Origin: Funneliformis mosseae
Taxonomy: Eukaryota; Glomeromycota; Glomeromycetes; Glomerales; Glomeraceae
Length of the DNA stretch: 50,108 nucleotides
Assembly (NCBI GenBank): GCA_910592005.1
Contig: CAJVPP010000090.1
Coordinates: 1-50,108 of the forward strand
Direction: 5' to 3'
Shown here: one piece after another, positions 1 to 11,158 of the stretch
Position numbering within the stretch: the stretch's first letter is position 1
Layout of the letters: every line of letters starts with the position of its first letter
Translations under genes and position numbers: made by a program
Notes under the pieces: model-generated
Seen by the model: only the letters and a program-made list of their open reading frames with translations
Databases searched by the model: none
What the model was told of the DNA's origin: nothing

Positions 1-583
1 AAGATCATGTTTCTAGCATTTGTGGTTGATGAGTTATAGCCGTTCAAAGGTAACCAATCACACTTGCGTTTCTTTTGATAGCCACTGTAAAATCAAAAAT
101 TGAATTATTAAATCGAATCTTAGAAATGATTAATTAAATCTTTACTCAATTCTCAAGATTTGATTTTTGATTGAATTAATTCTAATCTTTAGTTTCAGTA
201 GTAATGCTACAATTTACATAATATTAATATTTATAATAGAAATCAAATCATAATAAAAATAGTCTTAAGAGTATTAGCAATTCATTAACAAAGTTTTTAA
301 CAATAAAAATTTTAAGGTTAGAGAAAATAAATAAAGTAATGAAAGAGGACAAATCTAAAGATAATAGAAACTAAATAGCAAACTAATTAATAAAAAGATT
401 GTTAATTAGGAATCTGAGGTGATAATTTTTATTAAGATTAAGAAAGTTATTAAATAATTATACTGAAAACAATTGTTTGAAAAATTCTTAGATAGATATT
501 TTAATAGATATATCATTAAATACAAAATGAAAGTAAAAAAATAGAATACTATTTAAAATAAAAATAAGAAAAGAAACATTATA
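1..583. other. AT-rich intergenic DNA, no gene seen
   Basis: This stretch is AT-rich and broken by stops in all frames. I see no domain, tandem repeat or terminal inverted repeat before the TA dinucleotide at 582-583, which is the target-site copy of the adjoining transposon. Confidence 0.6.
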
Positions 584-1180
584 CAGAGGGTGGACAAAAG
601 TATCTGCACATTTTTTCACTCAATATAAAACTTATAATTTTTTTGCATTAACAATAAACAATCAATTAATATTTTATTTAAAGCTGATTAAAGTCTAAAT
701 TTTATACTAAGTAACTAGTATTTAGTTGTGCTACCATTTGCTGCAATCACAGCTTGAATTTGTTGTAGCATACTATCAACTAGATTTCGATAGTATGCTT
801 CAGAATTTCTTGCCAAGCCTTTTTAACATATCAGTTAAATTAGATAGAGGTTTTTTATAAGCTTAGATGCTTTTTTTGACTTCAGCCCAAAGATTCTCAA
901 TAGGATTAAGATCCGAACTTTGAGCTGGCCAAGATCATGTATGAGATTGTTTTTCGTTTGAAAAATCATTGCAGTTAATTCTTTAGTTTTTACCATTTTT
1001 TTTAGATTTTCAGAGAAGAAAAATTTATTAAAAAAAAAATAAACTGTTATTCTTTTTATTTTTATAATATAAATAAACACTTAAGTGTCATGTAAACGCA
1101 ATTTGTTATTGCGGTCATATGACTTTACTATCATTAATTCACGTTATGGAGGGTGTGCAGATACTTTTGTCTACTCTCTG
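584..1180 (-). mobile_element. Tc1/mariner-type DNA transposon, internally deleted
   Basis: The element is bounded by 27-bp terminal inverted repeats at 584-610 and 1154-1180 that differ at only two positions, both G/A. Each end starts CAGAG and contains GGACAAAAG or its one-base variant, then TATCTGCACA. A TA dinucleotide abuts both ends (582-583 and 1181-1182), the Tc1/mariner target duplication. At about 600 bp it is too short to be autonomous; intact relatives are usually 1.2-2 kb. The interior holds the 3' part of a Tc1-type transposase on the minus strand. The near-identical ends suggest it moved more recently than most repeats nearby. Confidence 0.9.
704..945 (-). pseudogene. Tc1/mariner transposase C-terminal fragment
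   Basis: On the minus strand, around 870-935, the reading WPAQSSDLNPIENLWAEVKK is visible. This is the hallmark of the Tc1/mariner catalytic domain, where the last acidic residue of the DDE triad sits in the P-I-E-N-L-W segment. The frame is closed by a TAA shortly after the lysines, and further homologous sequence continues in shifted frames to about 704. The N-terminal helix-turn-helix DNA-binding region and the first two catalytic aspartates are missing. The transposase would cut and paste the element at TA sites; this copy cannot encode an active enzyme. Family assignment is firm, exact ends are approximate. Confidence 0.85.
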
Positions 1181-1182
1181 TA

Positions 1183-1959
1183 GTTATCTTTAGTAATTCA
1201 TTATAATAGTCTTTAGTATAAGCTTGACTTTATGAAAATGAACTTGAAAATCAAGTATATTCACTACATGTATGATAAGATTCCATATAGAATAGTTGAA
1301 AATTTTTTAGATAAAAGACAATTATATTAAATATATTTGTTAAATCTATAAATAGTTACTTGATTATTTAAGTAGATATTAATAGTAGTTGATATAGGTA
1401 AAATAATAAGAACTGTAAAGAGAGTAAACATTTTGACATAAGTTTGATGAAGGCTAATTTACAAGTGAAGTTTTAAAAGAATAGTAGTTATTTATAATAT
1501 CAACAAATTCAATTAAAACCTACTTTATATACAACTATTTTTAGAAACTATCTATATATACAATTAATAAAGTATTAGAAGCAAAGGCAAATTGTATAGA
1601 TTTTAGTGAGAATGTATAAAATGATAATTCAATTAAAAATTTAATAATATTTATTAAAATAAGGAATAGGTAATATATGAAATATAATAAATAGATAAGT
1701 GACTCTAGAGATTTTTATAGAAAAGTACTTCAATTAGTGTTTAAGAAATCTATCATAATTTTTAAATATCAACTTAAAAAACTCAATTTTTGAAAATAAA
1801 AAAAGTGTAAGTATTAAACCTAATATTTTAAGTGAACTAGTTTTACTAAATTAATCTGTAAAATCTTTTCAAATTTAGAGTTTTAGAAGTTTCAGATCAT
1901 AAAAAAATATTCTAGACAAAATGTTTTAAATATTAAAAAATAGTTTTTATTTGAAATAC
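1183..1959. other. AT-rich DNA with no recognisable gene
   Basis: Short stretches resemble decayed coding sequence, but every frame has frequent stops and I recognise no domain. No inverted or tandem repeat stands out. Confidence 0.5.
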
Positions 1960-2418
1960 TGTTACGCCAGTTCTTTTAGATCGTGGGTAAATTACCTACG
2001 ATATTACAGTTTAGCAGAAGGTTTCCTTCACATGGAAGAGTAAGAATAAAGATACGAGGTAAGAAATTAAAGAGAATCATGATAAACTAAGTGAAATACG
2101 TGCAAATAATTATTTAACAAACAAAAGACTAGTACTACCTCTGTCAGCGCGTTTGTACTAAACAGTTTATTTATCAAAAGAATTATTCAAGACAAGACGG
2201 TTCTCTCTTTTTTTACATTGATGAATCATTTCTATTTATATAAAAATACTTGCTAATAATAATAAAATAAATAAAATAAAGAAAATAGATAAAATATATA
2301 AAATAAATATAATAAATAAATAACATAAACGAAGTAAATAAAATAAATGATAAAAATGAAATAAATGCAATAAATGTCATAAATATCGTATGACGTAATA
2401 AGGCCTATTTATATAACA
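1960..2418. repeat. Possible solo LTR
   Basis: The segment starts TGTTACGCCAG and ends TATATAACA, so its ends form the TGTTA/TAACA short inverted repeat typical of long terminal repeats. It is 459 bp, a common LTR length. The flanks (AAATAC left, AAATTA right) resemble each other but are not a clean 5-bp duplication. The right part, about 2240-2400, is a degenerate AAATAA-type simple repeat. No internal retrotransposon sequence is attached. This could instead be unrelated AT-rich DNA with chance ends. Confidence 0.35.
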
Positions 2419-2508
2419 AAATTAAACTACCAAATTTAGGAAATAAGACATGTAAATCTTTTAATTATCTAATTTAGTTATAGTACTACAAATCATCTTT
2501 AATATGAC

Positions 2509-2770
2509 ATGAAAATTGATCATCCTTTTAACCTTATAGATCATTTTTACACATCAATTTTAGGTGTAATAATAGCAAATGCATTGATTACAATAAAAAT
2601 GAATTTAAAACTTAAAGAAAATAATTTAGAATGTATGATAGATGATATATTAATAAATATGAAGATAAATGCAAACAATCTATGGTATTTTTAAATGATT
2701 ATCCAGTAGAAAGCTTAAGAAAAAAATTGAAGGAAATCAAAAAAGTCCTTAAGAAATGTAATCTTTAGTC
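2509..2770 (+). pseudogene. Unrecognised protein fragment
   Basis: An open frame starts at ATG 2509 and runs 61 codons, beginning MKIDHPFNLIDHFYTSILGV. After about 2600 a different frame looks more protein-like and continues to about 2770 (containing NDYPVESLRKKLKEIKK), which suggests a frameshift in an older, longer gene. I do not recognise the family. The second half is rich in lysine and could form a coiled coil. It lies between a possible solo LTR and degenerate tandem repeats, so it may belong to a transposon. Confidence 0.3.
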
Positions 2771-2849
2771 TAAAAAAAGAATTAATTTATATTAGTAAAT
2801 TTAATAATATGAAGTATTATATAAACCCTATGCATTATAATTTTAAGTA

Positions 2850-3230
2850 AGGTTACGAACCTGTCAAAAAACTTATGTATCATAGTACTTCAATATTTTA
2901 TAATATGTAATATTTTAAAAGTTTACAATATATAAACTTTTGAAGGTTTACAATACGTAATATAATGAATTGTAGTAATTCATATGTTTATGATGTGTAA
3001 TACTTCAATATTTTTATGATATGTAACAACTTAAAAGTTTATAATACATAATATTTTGAAGGTTTACAATGTATAATATAACAAATTATAGTAATTTGTA
3101 TATTTATGACATGTAGTATTTCGATATTTTTACAATGTATAATAATTCAAAAGTTTACAATATGTAATATTTTAAAGGTTTATGATATATAATACTTCAA
3201 AGGTTTATAACAGGTAAATTTATGAATTTT
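2850..3230. repeat. Degenerate tandem repeat, ~26 bp nested in ~117 bp
   Basis: A motif of the form TTTACAATATGTAATA is repeated about every 26-27 bp. At a higher level the block from about 2942 recurs at about 3058, an offset near 117 bp. In the stretch I aligned by eye between these two blocks, almost all differences are T/C or A/G transitions. The array is very AT-rich and non-coding. Confidence 0.7.
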
Positions 3231-3404
3231 ATAATTAATATTCTAATCAATGGTAATTAATTTGAAAAACTTTAATAAATTATTGTTTGTTTGTTTAATA
3301 CTTTAAAATTTATTAAAAATTTATTAACGTTATGATTTATTTCATTAAATAAGTAAATTTTTCTCTCCTTATTAATTAGCATTATTATCACATTTTGAAA
3401 ATAT

Positions 3405-5050
3405 TCAAGTGAAGAAAGATTTGGTAAAAATAAGTTAATAATATATAAACTTACATAACATTAAATAAAATACTAATTATATTAAAATAAATATGACTTA
3501 CATTATTAAATTTTAATTTTTTGATTTTATCATTGTATTTAATTACATTATGAAAAAGTCCATTTCCTTTCCAATAAATGTTAAAGATTTTGGTAAAAAT
3601 AAGTCAGTAATACATAAACATTAAATAAAATACTAATTATAAGCTTATATTACATTATAAAAAAGTTCATTTATTCTGTTAGTTCTATTATAGTCAAAAA
3701 AAAAGTTCATTTCCCTCCCAATAATCTGAAAAAAAGAAAACTGATATACATTTTTAAATAAAGATTTTAGTAAAATAAGTCAGTAATATATAATTTACGC
3801 AATATTAAATAAAATATTAATTATATTAAAATAAATATAACTTATATTAAATTAATAAAAAAGTCTATTTCCTTCTGTTAGTTCTATTATAGTCAAAAAA
3901 AAATTTATTTTCCTCTTAAAAACTGAAAAAAAAACTAATATATATTTTAAAAATATTGAAGAAAGATTTTAGTAAAAATAAATCACTAATATATAACTTA
4001 AACAATATTAAATAAAATACTAATTATATTAAAATAAATATGGCTAATATTATATTATGAAAAAGTTTATTTTCCCTATTAGTTCTATTATAGTCAAAAA
4101 AAAAGTCCATTTCCCTTCCAAAAAATCAAAAAAAAACTGATATACATTTTAAAAATATTGAAGAAAGATTTTAGTAAAAATAAGTCAGTAATACATAAAC
4201 TTATGTAATATTAAATAAAACACTAATTATATTAAAATAAATATTACTTACATTACATTATAAAAAAGTCTATTTCCTCCTATTAGTTCTATTATAGTTA
4301 AAAAAAAAGTCCATTTCCTTTCAAAAAAACTGAAAAATAAACTAATATATATTTTGAAAATATTGAAGAAAGATTTTGGTAAAAATAAGTTAGTAATGCA
4401 TAACTTACGTAATATTAAATAAAACACTAATTATATTAAAATAAATATGACTTATATTACATTATGAAAAAGTCCATTTTCTCTGTTAGTTCTATTATAG
4501 TTAAAAAAAAAAAGTTCATTTCTCTCCTAAAAAAACTGATATACATTTTGAAAATGTTAAAGATTTTGATAAAAATAAGTTAGTAATACATAACTTATAC
4601 AATATTAAATAAAACACTAATTATATTAAAATAAATATAGCTTATATTACATTATGAAAAAGTTCATTTTTTCTGTTAGTTTTATTATAGTCAAAAAAAA
4701 AGTTTATTTCCCTCCTAAAAAAACTGAAAAAAAAACTGATATACATTTTGAAAATGTTAAAGATTTTAGTAAAAATAAGTCAATATACATAAACTTACAC
4801 AATATTAAATAAAATACTAATTATATTAAAATAAAGATGGCTTACATTGAATTAATAAAAAAGTCTATTTCTCTCTATTAGTTCTATTATAGTTAAAAAA
4901 AAAGTTCATTTTCCTTTCAAAAAACTAAAAAAAAACTGATATATATTTTGAAAATGTTGAAAAAAAATTTTGATAAAAATAAGTCAGTAATACATAACTT
5001 ACGTAATATTAAATAAAATACTAATTATATTAAATAAATATGGCTTATAT
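3405..5050. repeat. Satellite array, ~200-bp unit, about 8 copies
   Basis: The landmark AGTTCTATTATAGT (with small changes) occurs near 3680, 3880, 4081, 4284, 4487, 4679 and 4879, a spacing of about 200 bp. Each unit also carries AAGTCCATTTCC, an A-run, GATATACATTTT, AAAAATAAGTCAGTAA and CACTAATTATATTAAAATAA in the same order. The first units are shorter and irregular. The array ends inside the last codons of the pseudogene on its right: several units contain the ATTGAATTAATA string found at that gene's stop codon. The array therefore probably arose by tandem amplification of that gene's 3' flank. Confidence 0.9.
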
Positions 5051-6181
5051 TATTGAATTAATACTTCGTCATCATTTTTGTCATTGTATTCATTATCATT
5101 ATCAGATTTATTATTATCATATTCATAAACATTATTATTATCAGTGATATAATCAGATGTGTTGAAAATATTTGAGATGATGGTTAAGGTAGTTGAGATG
5201 GTTAAGGTATCATTTCAAGTATCATCATCATTAGTCTAAACAAAAAAAATTATAATTAAAATATTTAGCTTATTTGCAAGTTCTAAAATCTTTTAATTAA
5301 ATTATTTAGCATATTTATGAGTTTAGAAAACTTACCAAAATTTATTCATATATAATTTAACAATGTTTTCAGAAATCTGTATATTTTCTATTTTAGAATT
5401 TAGAAGGATTTTATATATGGCAGTGGTGTAGACTATTTGAAATAATATTTGCTTTTTAGATCTTTAAACTTTATCTAAAATATGAGTTAAATGGGTAGTT
5501 AGTTCACCTTTCTTAATTAGAGCAAATAATTTAACCTAGCATTTCTTTAATTTTTTGGATTTTTTCCAATTTTGAATCTCTGTCAGACTTGTATTAGTAT
5601 TTATTAGTGATAGCTGAGCTTCACTAAATACTGTAAATATTACATCCTTAATTTGTGATGTTAAAGTATTACAGAGGCTCTGATATTATTTTAATAGCTG
5701 TTAATAAGTATTAAAAACATTAAAATTATATATAAATCTTTATCACATTTATATTTTAGTGAGTATACTTACAGTATGATAAATTATTTTTTCATAAAAA
5801 GACATTCAACACTTCTAGGTAAATTTACTAAAAAATTCAGCATGATTTGTTGATATATATTCTTTTGTAATTTCTCTTAATTCTTCTTGTATTGGATATA
5901 TTGATCTAGTTAGCGTCTTTTTTATGATATTTTTAATCAGATTCTATAATAAAATAATTTAAAATAATATATAATGTACATCAGTACTTTTTCATAAAAA
6001 AATATAAACTGAAATAATATAAAATAATATTTACTTTTTCAAAAGTTTTATTAAACCCCATATGCTTTATACAATCCTTTTTTAACTTTATGATTCTTTC
6101 CTCTAGTTTTTTTTGACCTAATATTAATATATCAAGTTTAGCATTAAGTCTCGCATTTTGATTTAATATTTTTTTTAACAT
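5050..6181 (-). pseudogene. Broken four-exon gene of unknown function
   Basis: The minus strand reads as four exons. Exon 1 starts at ATG 6181 (MLKKILNQNARLNAKLDILI) and ends after FNKTFEK at a GTAAAT donor. Exon 2 begins NLIKNIIKKTLTRSIYPIQE. Exon 3 includes SEAQLSLINTNTSLTEIQNW and later KGELTTHLTHIL. Exon 4 ends in an Asp/Asn-rich tail (DNDNEYNDKNDDEVLIQ) with stop at 5050-5052. At least six in-frame stops interrupt the exons, each one transition from Gln, Arg or Trp. Exon 1 and exon 2 join in phase; exon 4 does not. Exon 1 is predicted to be helical and lysine-rich. I do not recognise the family. Its 3' end merges with the satellite array. Confidence 0.65.
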
Positions 6182-7498
6182 TATTGTCGAAACTTTGTAT
6201 AAATATAATTTTTTTTAAAAAAAAATTATGTGCATATTTTTAAAAAATACTAAATTAGTACTTTTATATATCTTTCACAGATGATCCGTCAATATGCTTT
6301 TCTTTAGAGCTTGAGATTTTTGTTCTTTTGCTTAATCTAGCTTGTTATTAAATTTGGTGAGTTGAAACTTTTCTTCTGTTCATTTTTAATTTTTTTATAA
6401 AAAAATGAAAAAATAATGGATTAAAATTAGATTTTAAAATTAAATATGATTATAATCAAGCAAGTTTTTATTAAAAGAAGAAATGAAACGTTACATTATA
6501 AAAAATGGATAAAACATGTTTATTTAATTTTTATTTTATGACAACAACTTTTTTAAAAGAGATTAAAAAAAATACAAAAAAGTTAAAATTAAATAAAATA
6601 TTTTTTAAATTCTATTAATTATCTATTCTATAATAATTCTATATCTAAATTACAAAAATTTTTATTTTAAAAAAAAAAGAGAGAAAGAAAAGAAAGAAAA
6701 AAAAAATGATAAAAAAAAATATGAATAATATGACGTAAATAAATAAAAATATGCGAAATATATGGAATTACTATTTTTGTAAAAATTAAAACAAATTATG
6801 TATAATAATGTAATTAGTGATTAAGAGTTACATAATTAATATAATAATGTATATTCATATATACATTTTTTGATCAATTAAAGTTCGTTACAAAGTTTAT
6901 AATCTATAATGTTTATGCAATATTAAGGTTAAAGCTCGTAATTATAGTGTTGAATAAATCATTAATTTTTATATTTAAAAACTTATATTATTTGATGATC
7001 TACATCAGATTTTTCATATTCAAAAAAAAAGAATGTTATATCATGTTAGTTAAAGTATTAGTTGTTGAATATTTTCTTTTCACATATTTAAATCTACATT
7101 TTAATAAAATATTTCATATATTAAAAAATTTTATATATTAAAAATAGATTGAAAATTAATCACAAAGTCAAATTTATTAAATAATATTATAAAGTAAATA
7201 TTAGTTTTTCAATTAAACAATGCATAATGCATAACAATTTATTTTAAAAAAATATAATATAAAAAAATACAAAAAAAAAAAAAATTAAATTAAATAAAAA
7301 AAATAAAAAAATAAAAAGATCTCAAAAATTAAAATAAAAATAAAAAAAATAAAAAATTAAAAGGTTGCAAAAATTAAAACAACTAAAAAAAATAAAAAAA
7401 AATTGTAAAAATTAAAATTAAAATAACTAAAAAAAACAAAAAATTAAAAAAAGATTGCAAAAATTAAAATTAAAAATAAAAATAAAAAAAATTAAAAC
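6182..7498. other. AT-rich DNA and A-tract region
   Basis: No gene is supported. A 64-codon open frame at 6947-7141 is made of AT-rich codons and lacks recognisable structure, so I treat it as chance. From about 7250 to 7497 the sequence is a low-complexity run of A-tracts separated by T, ATT and AAAT. Confidence 0.6.
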
Positions 7499-7500
7499 TA

Positions 7501-8155
7501 CAGTCAACTCTCTATAAATGCACCCCCTCAGGACTAAACAAAAGTATGCATTTATACAGGGAGTGCATTTATAGAAAAATATAGAATAATCGGCTGGGAA
7601 TATATGCGCATTATGAAATACTGCGCCTATCATCTTTTAATTACATGCGCGGAAATTAAAACGATCAACTGCGCTGAGCTAATACAGTTTAGTTTTTTTT
7701 TTTTGTATTTCCTCTTTACCTCTTTCCTTCTTTCCCTCTTTTCCTCTCCTTTTTCTTTTTTAGGAACGGCATTCTTGAACCCTTGGACTTCTGAACTTTC
7801 TTAGAATGTAGGTGTAAACTGCAACATTACAGCATTACCGCAGCTGCAACGCGTTACATAATAATATATAGCAGTGTAATACACAACGCGATATATTATA
7901 TTATTTATAGTTACATTATGATTAATCTATACTTTATTTTATTAGGTAATTTATAATTCTGATCGAGACTATAATCACATAGTCACGTGATTGCATTTAT
8001 GTAAAAATTTTATATATACGGAATTGGAAAATTATTGCACAGTATATAGAGAAGAGGATGCATTTAGCACTAATTCCCTGACTCGGAACTGAGCTAAGTA
8101 GTGCATTTAAAAAGGGTGTGCATTTATATAGGATGCATTTATAGAGAGTTGACTG
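7501..8155. mobile_element. Pogo-like MITE with 22-bp perfect inverted ends
   Basis: Perfect 22-bp terminal inverted repeats lie at 7501-7522 and 8134-8155. They start CAGTCAACTCTCTATAAA, like the ends of pogo/Tigger-type Tc1/mariner elements. TA abuts both ends (7499-7500 and 8156-8157). The 655-bp element encodes no transposase. Extra copies of GTGCATTTATA-like motifs sit just inside both ends in both orientations, and these could be sub-terminal transposase binding sites. Perfect ends suggest recent mobility. Internal sequence is richer in GC (CATATGCGC, GCAGCTGCAACGCG) than its surroundings. Confidence 0.85.
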
Positions 8156-8159
8156 TAAT

Positions 8160-8790
8160 CTCTTCTATCTCTCTTTCTATTTCTCCTATTTCTTCTTTTT
8201 GATCCACTTTTAGATCTACTTCTGCTTTTTTTGATCTATTTCTTCCTCTACTTTTTGATCTACTTAAACTACTGCTGCTACTTTCTCTACTTTCTCTTCT
8301 ATTTCCCTTTCTTTACTTTGATTTCTATACTCAAGCTGTCTTCTATCTACCCATTATCTAATGTAAAATCTTTGTATAGGATTTAAAAATAAAAATTAAT
8401 TAATATATATATTAAATAAAACAAATAATAAAATTTATTAAATTATCATAATTATTTTGAGACAACCAAAATTCTTCTTTTATCATCTCATAAAACTCTA
8501 TATCGTATCTATTAGAATTTTTTAATAGAAGTTTTTTAGGATTTTCTATTCTAATTCATCTTATATTTTCATATCTGTGAATCAGCGCTTTCAACTTAAT
8601 CTGGTATTGTCTTCTAGAGACTGATATAGAATTAGTTGCACTAATTCATTAGAATATTTAATTCCAAATGCTAGCATGTTTATTATTGTTTACATTTTTA
8701 AATTTTACTTGATAATCATATCTTAAATTAATTAAATCTTGGATTACATCAAAGATTCAAATACTTGCTAATATTTTGAATTTTTTCTAA
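8160..8790 (-). pseudogene. Broken gene with Arg/Ser-rich C-terminus
   Basis: Read on the minus strand, an upstream part (about 8700 to 8465) gives FGIKYSNELVQLILYQSLED and, after a frameshift, RIENPKKLLLKNSNRYDIEF and MIKEEFWLSQ. A probable intron of about 80 bp follows, then DFTLDNG. The tail, near 8160-8290, reads SRSKSRGRNRS and SRSRSKSGSKRRNRRN in a shifted frame, an RS-type region like those of splicing or RNA-binding proteins. Stops and at least two frameshifts make it non-functional. I do not recognise the folded part, so any role is unknown. Confidence 0.5.
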
Positions 8791-8979
8791 TAAGTAAGTT
8801 GTAAAAAACCTATAGATATTTATATATAAAAAAATTATTAAATCATATTATTATCATCTTTACATTTATTATAAAAGTTAAAATTTGAAATTAAATATAA
8901 TATATGCACATATGCAGATTTGTTATTATAAAAAATCATTTCTATATCAAAACTTTTAATACATTTAAGAAAAATATTA

Positions 8980-9389
8980 ACAAAAATTTTTACTAATAAA
9001 AGGGAGTTATATGTTTTAGTTCAATACTTCAGATGACTATTTATTAGAACACTAAAAAAAAGAAATTATTCTTGCATAATTAGATATTAGTTGTACTTTA
9101 ATCATATTTAATATAAAGATATATATTGTTTAATCAGTATAAAAATTTTAAATTACCAAATATATCAATTAGTTAATTGTTATATAAAATTATTTCTACA
9201 TAATTATATAATTGAAAATTTTTTATTTAATTGTATGTATATACAGCTTATAGAATATTATCCAGTATATGATTATTTAATTAAACAAAAATTTTTATTA
9301 ATAAAAGGGAATCATATGTCTTAGTTCAGATACTTCAGATGACTATTCATTAAAACACTAAAATAAAAGAAATTATTTCTTTATAATTT
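8980..9389. repeat. Direct repeat pair, ~100 bp, 305 bp apart
   Basis: Segments 8980-9081 and 9285-9389 align along their length: both contain ACAAAAATTTTTA, TAATAAAAGGGA, TACTTCAGATGACTAT and AGAAATTATT. Differences are mainly transitions and 1-2 bp gaps. The DNA between is AT-rich and non-coding. This could be one unit of a tandem repeat or the ends of a small lost element. Confidence 0.65.
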
Positions 9390-9955
9390 TAAACCAATTG
9401 AAACTCTTAGTTTTATATTATGCTATATATAATAATATTCAATATCATAATTCACAATTACATGAAGTACTTCATGGATTTAGTAATATAATTATGATGT
9501 TAAAAATATTTAATGATTAGAAATTAACTATTAATCTTATTGTAATACTTGAACAATGATAGAAGATCAAAAGTAACATTTTTTATTATTAGTATTTTTA
9601 TTAATCCATTTTATTATGACTATAATTTCAAATTTATCATTTCATATTTAGCAAAATAGATTTTATATTATTATTATTAAAAAATATATTCTTATACTGA
9701 ATCTATTTCTAAACATAATATTTTGGATTATTGGAATTTTACAAAAGGTTATTCAAAAGAATTATATAAAGTTATTCAATGAATTTTTTTAATTACTGTA
9801 TTAACAGTATCATTAAAAAGGATATTTTTAACAATAGTATGATATTATTTTAAAAGAAGAAATCGTTTAAAGATATATTTTATAAATTTAATTATATTAT
9901 ATATTTTTTTTTAATATTTAAACAGAAAAAATATTAAATTTAAGAATTAGATTTT
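9390..9955. other. AT-rich DNA, no gene seen
   Basis: No frame stays open and no repeat or inverted end is visible, apart from a short GAAGTACTTC palindrome near 9466. Confidence 0.5.
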
Positions 9956-10366
9956 TATGCAAAAAAAATATAAAATAACTATAAGTCATCTTTCTATTAT
10001 TCTGAATCAAATAATATAGAATTTAATATTGAAAATGATAAAACTTTTATTTTTCTGATAATGAAAATATAGTAATGAAATTAATAATAGTGAAAATTGT
10101 AATAATATATATACGTAATTATTTACTTTAATTAATGATTAGAAAAATATGGTACCAAATTGGTTAGAAATGATTGAAGATAATTATAAGATCAAGAAAA
10201 TAAAATAATAGATACTATTAATACTTATAATACTTCAGTTGATAATATTAAATAAATACAGCATCCTACTATTGATTTACAAGCTAAATGGAAATTGGTT
10301 GATATTTTTATTAAAAATTTAGAATTGCCAAATTATTTTGAAAATTTTAATGTTGGTGAAAATTAA
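9956..10366 (+). pseudogene. Unrecognised acidic protein fragment
   Basis: The plus strand gives a Ser/Asn/Glu-rich stretch (SFYYSESNNIEFNIENDKTF) followed, after frame changes, by MVPNWLEMIEDNY and then TIDLQAKWKLVDIFIKNLEL with PNYFENFNVGEN before a stop. The last part has the spacing of the first half of a SAM domain (W-x-x-x-x-V-x-x-F-I), but it is too short to be sure. Stops and shifts show it is broken. Confidence 0.35.
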
Positions 10367-11154
10367 TAATATATCTTATTTTTAATAATATTTAATAAAT
10401 TAAATAATATAATAAAACTTAATAAACTAATTTTAATAATTAATAATAGTAGTTAGAATTAGACTAAATTTAATTGTCCAATTATTCAAATAAATTAATT
10501 GGTATTAATACAATTAGTCCAATTGTCTAAATGTTCAATTATTCAATTAACAACACTACTCTTATTGGTATTACTTTACTTTAAACTTGTAAATACACTG
10601 AAGAATCCTATAAGAAGATAAAGTTTATATGAAGTAACATTTAAGTGAATAATTTTGTACCATTAAACAGTTAAAACTCAGGAAATAATATTTTTTATGA
10701 CTGACTTTTATTGATCAAATCTTTACAATCTTATACTTTATAAATATTTGTTAATAAGCAGGATACTAGCACCTACAGATATTAGAATTTGATTAAAAAT
10801 TCTCATATACTGTAACTGCTTAGTATTTTGAGAGACGATTTAAGCTGTTTATAGAAAAGGTATTAATCTCAAAATAAAATCTTGAAGACTGGTAGTTTTA
10901 TTTGAATAGTAATAATATGAAAGCTCATATATATATAGTATTGCTAAGATAAAAGATGCTCTAATTATTAGTCAAAATAAAATAAAAAATGATGAGAAAA
11001 TGATGATTAACTAGGAAACGGAAACTGTTGTAAAGTCAGAGTTTTTTTTATTTCATATAAATATGCGGATACAAAATCAACCAATCAAAAATCACGCGTG
11101 CAGACAACCAGACTTCACTATGTGACCATATTTATGACTACCTTGAATAGAAGT
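10367..11154. other. AT-rich DNA, no gene seen
   Basis: A short cluster of CAATTATTCAA-type repeats lies at about 10470-10550. Around 11000-11100 the DNA is less AT-rich, with ACTAGGAAACGGAAACTG; a similar string occurs near 18667 and 21737. No coding sequence is supported. Confidence 0.45.
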
Positions 11155-11158
11155 ATAT

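Noticed and set aside
3405..5050. CRISPR-like array
   Set aside because: The ~200-bp units are similar along their whole length with no unique spacers, so it is an ordinary satellite.
6947..7141. 64-codon plus-strand frame
   Set aside because: Composition is that of random AT-rich DNA (Phe, Ile, Lys, Leu, Tyr) without any motif.
7427..7804. Two opposing open frames of 68 and 66 codons
   Set aside because: Both lie within or across the end of the pogo-like MITE and read through T/C-rich or A-rich DNA; no domain.
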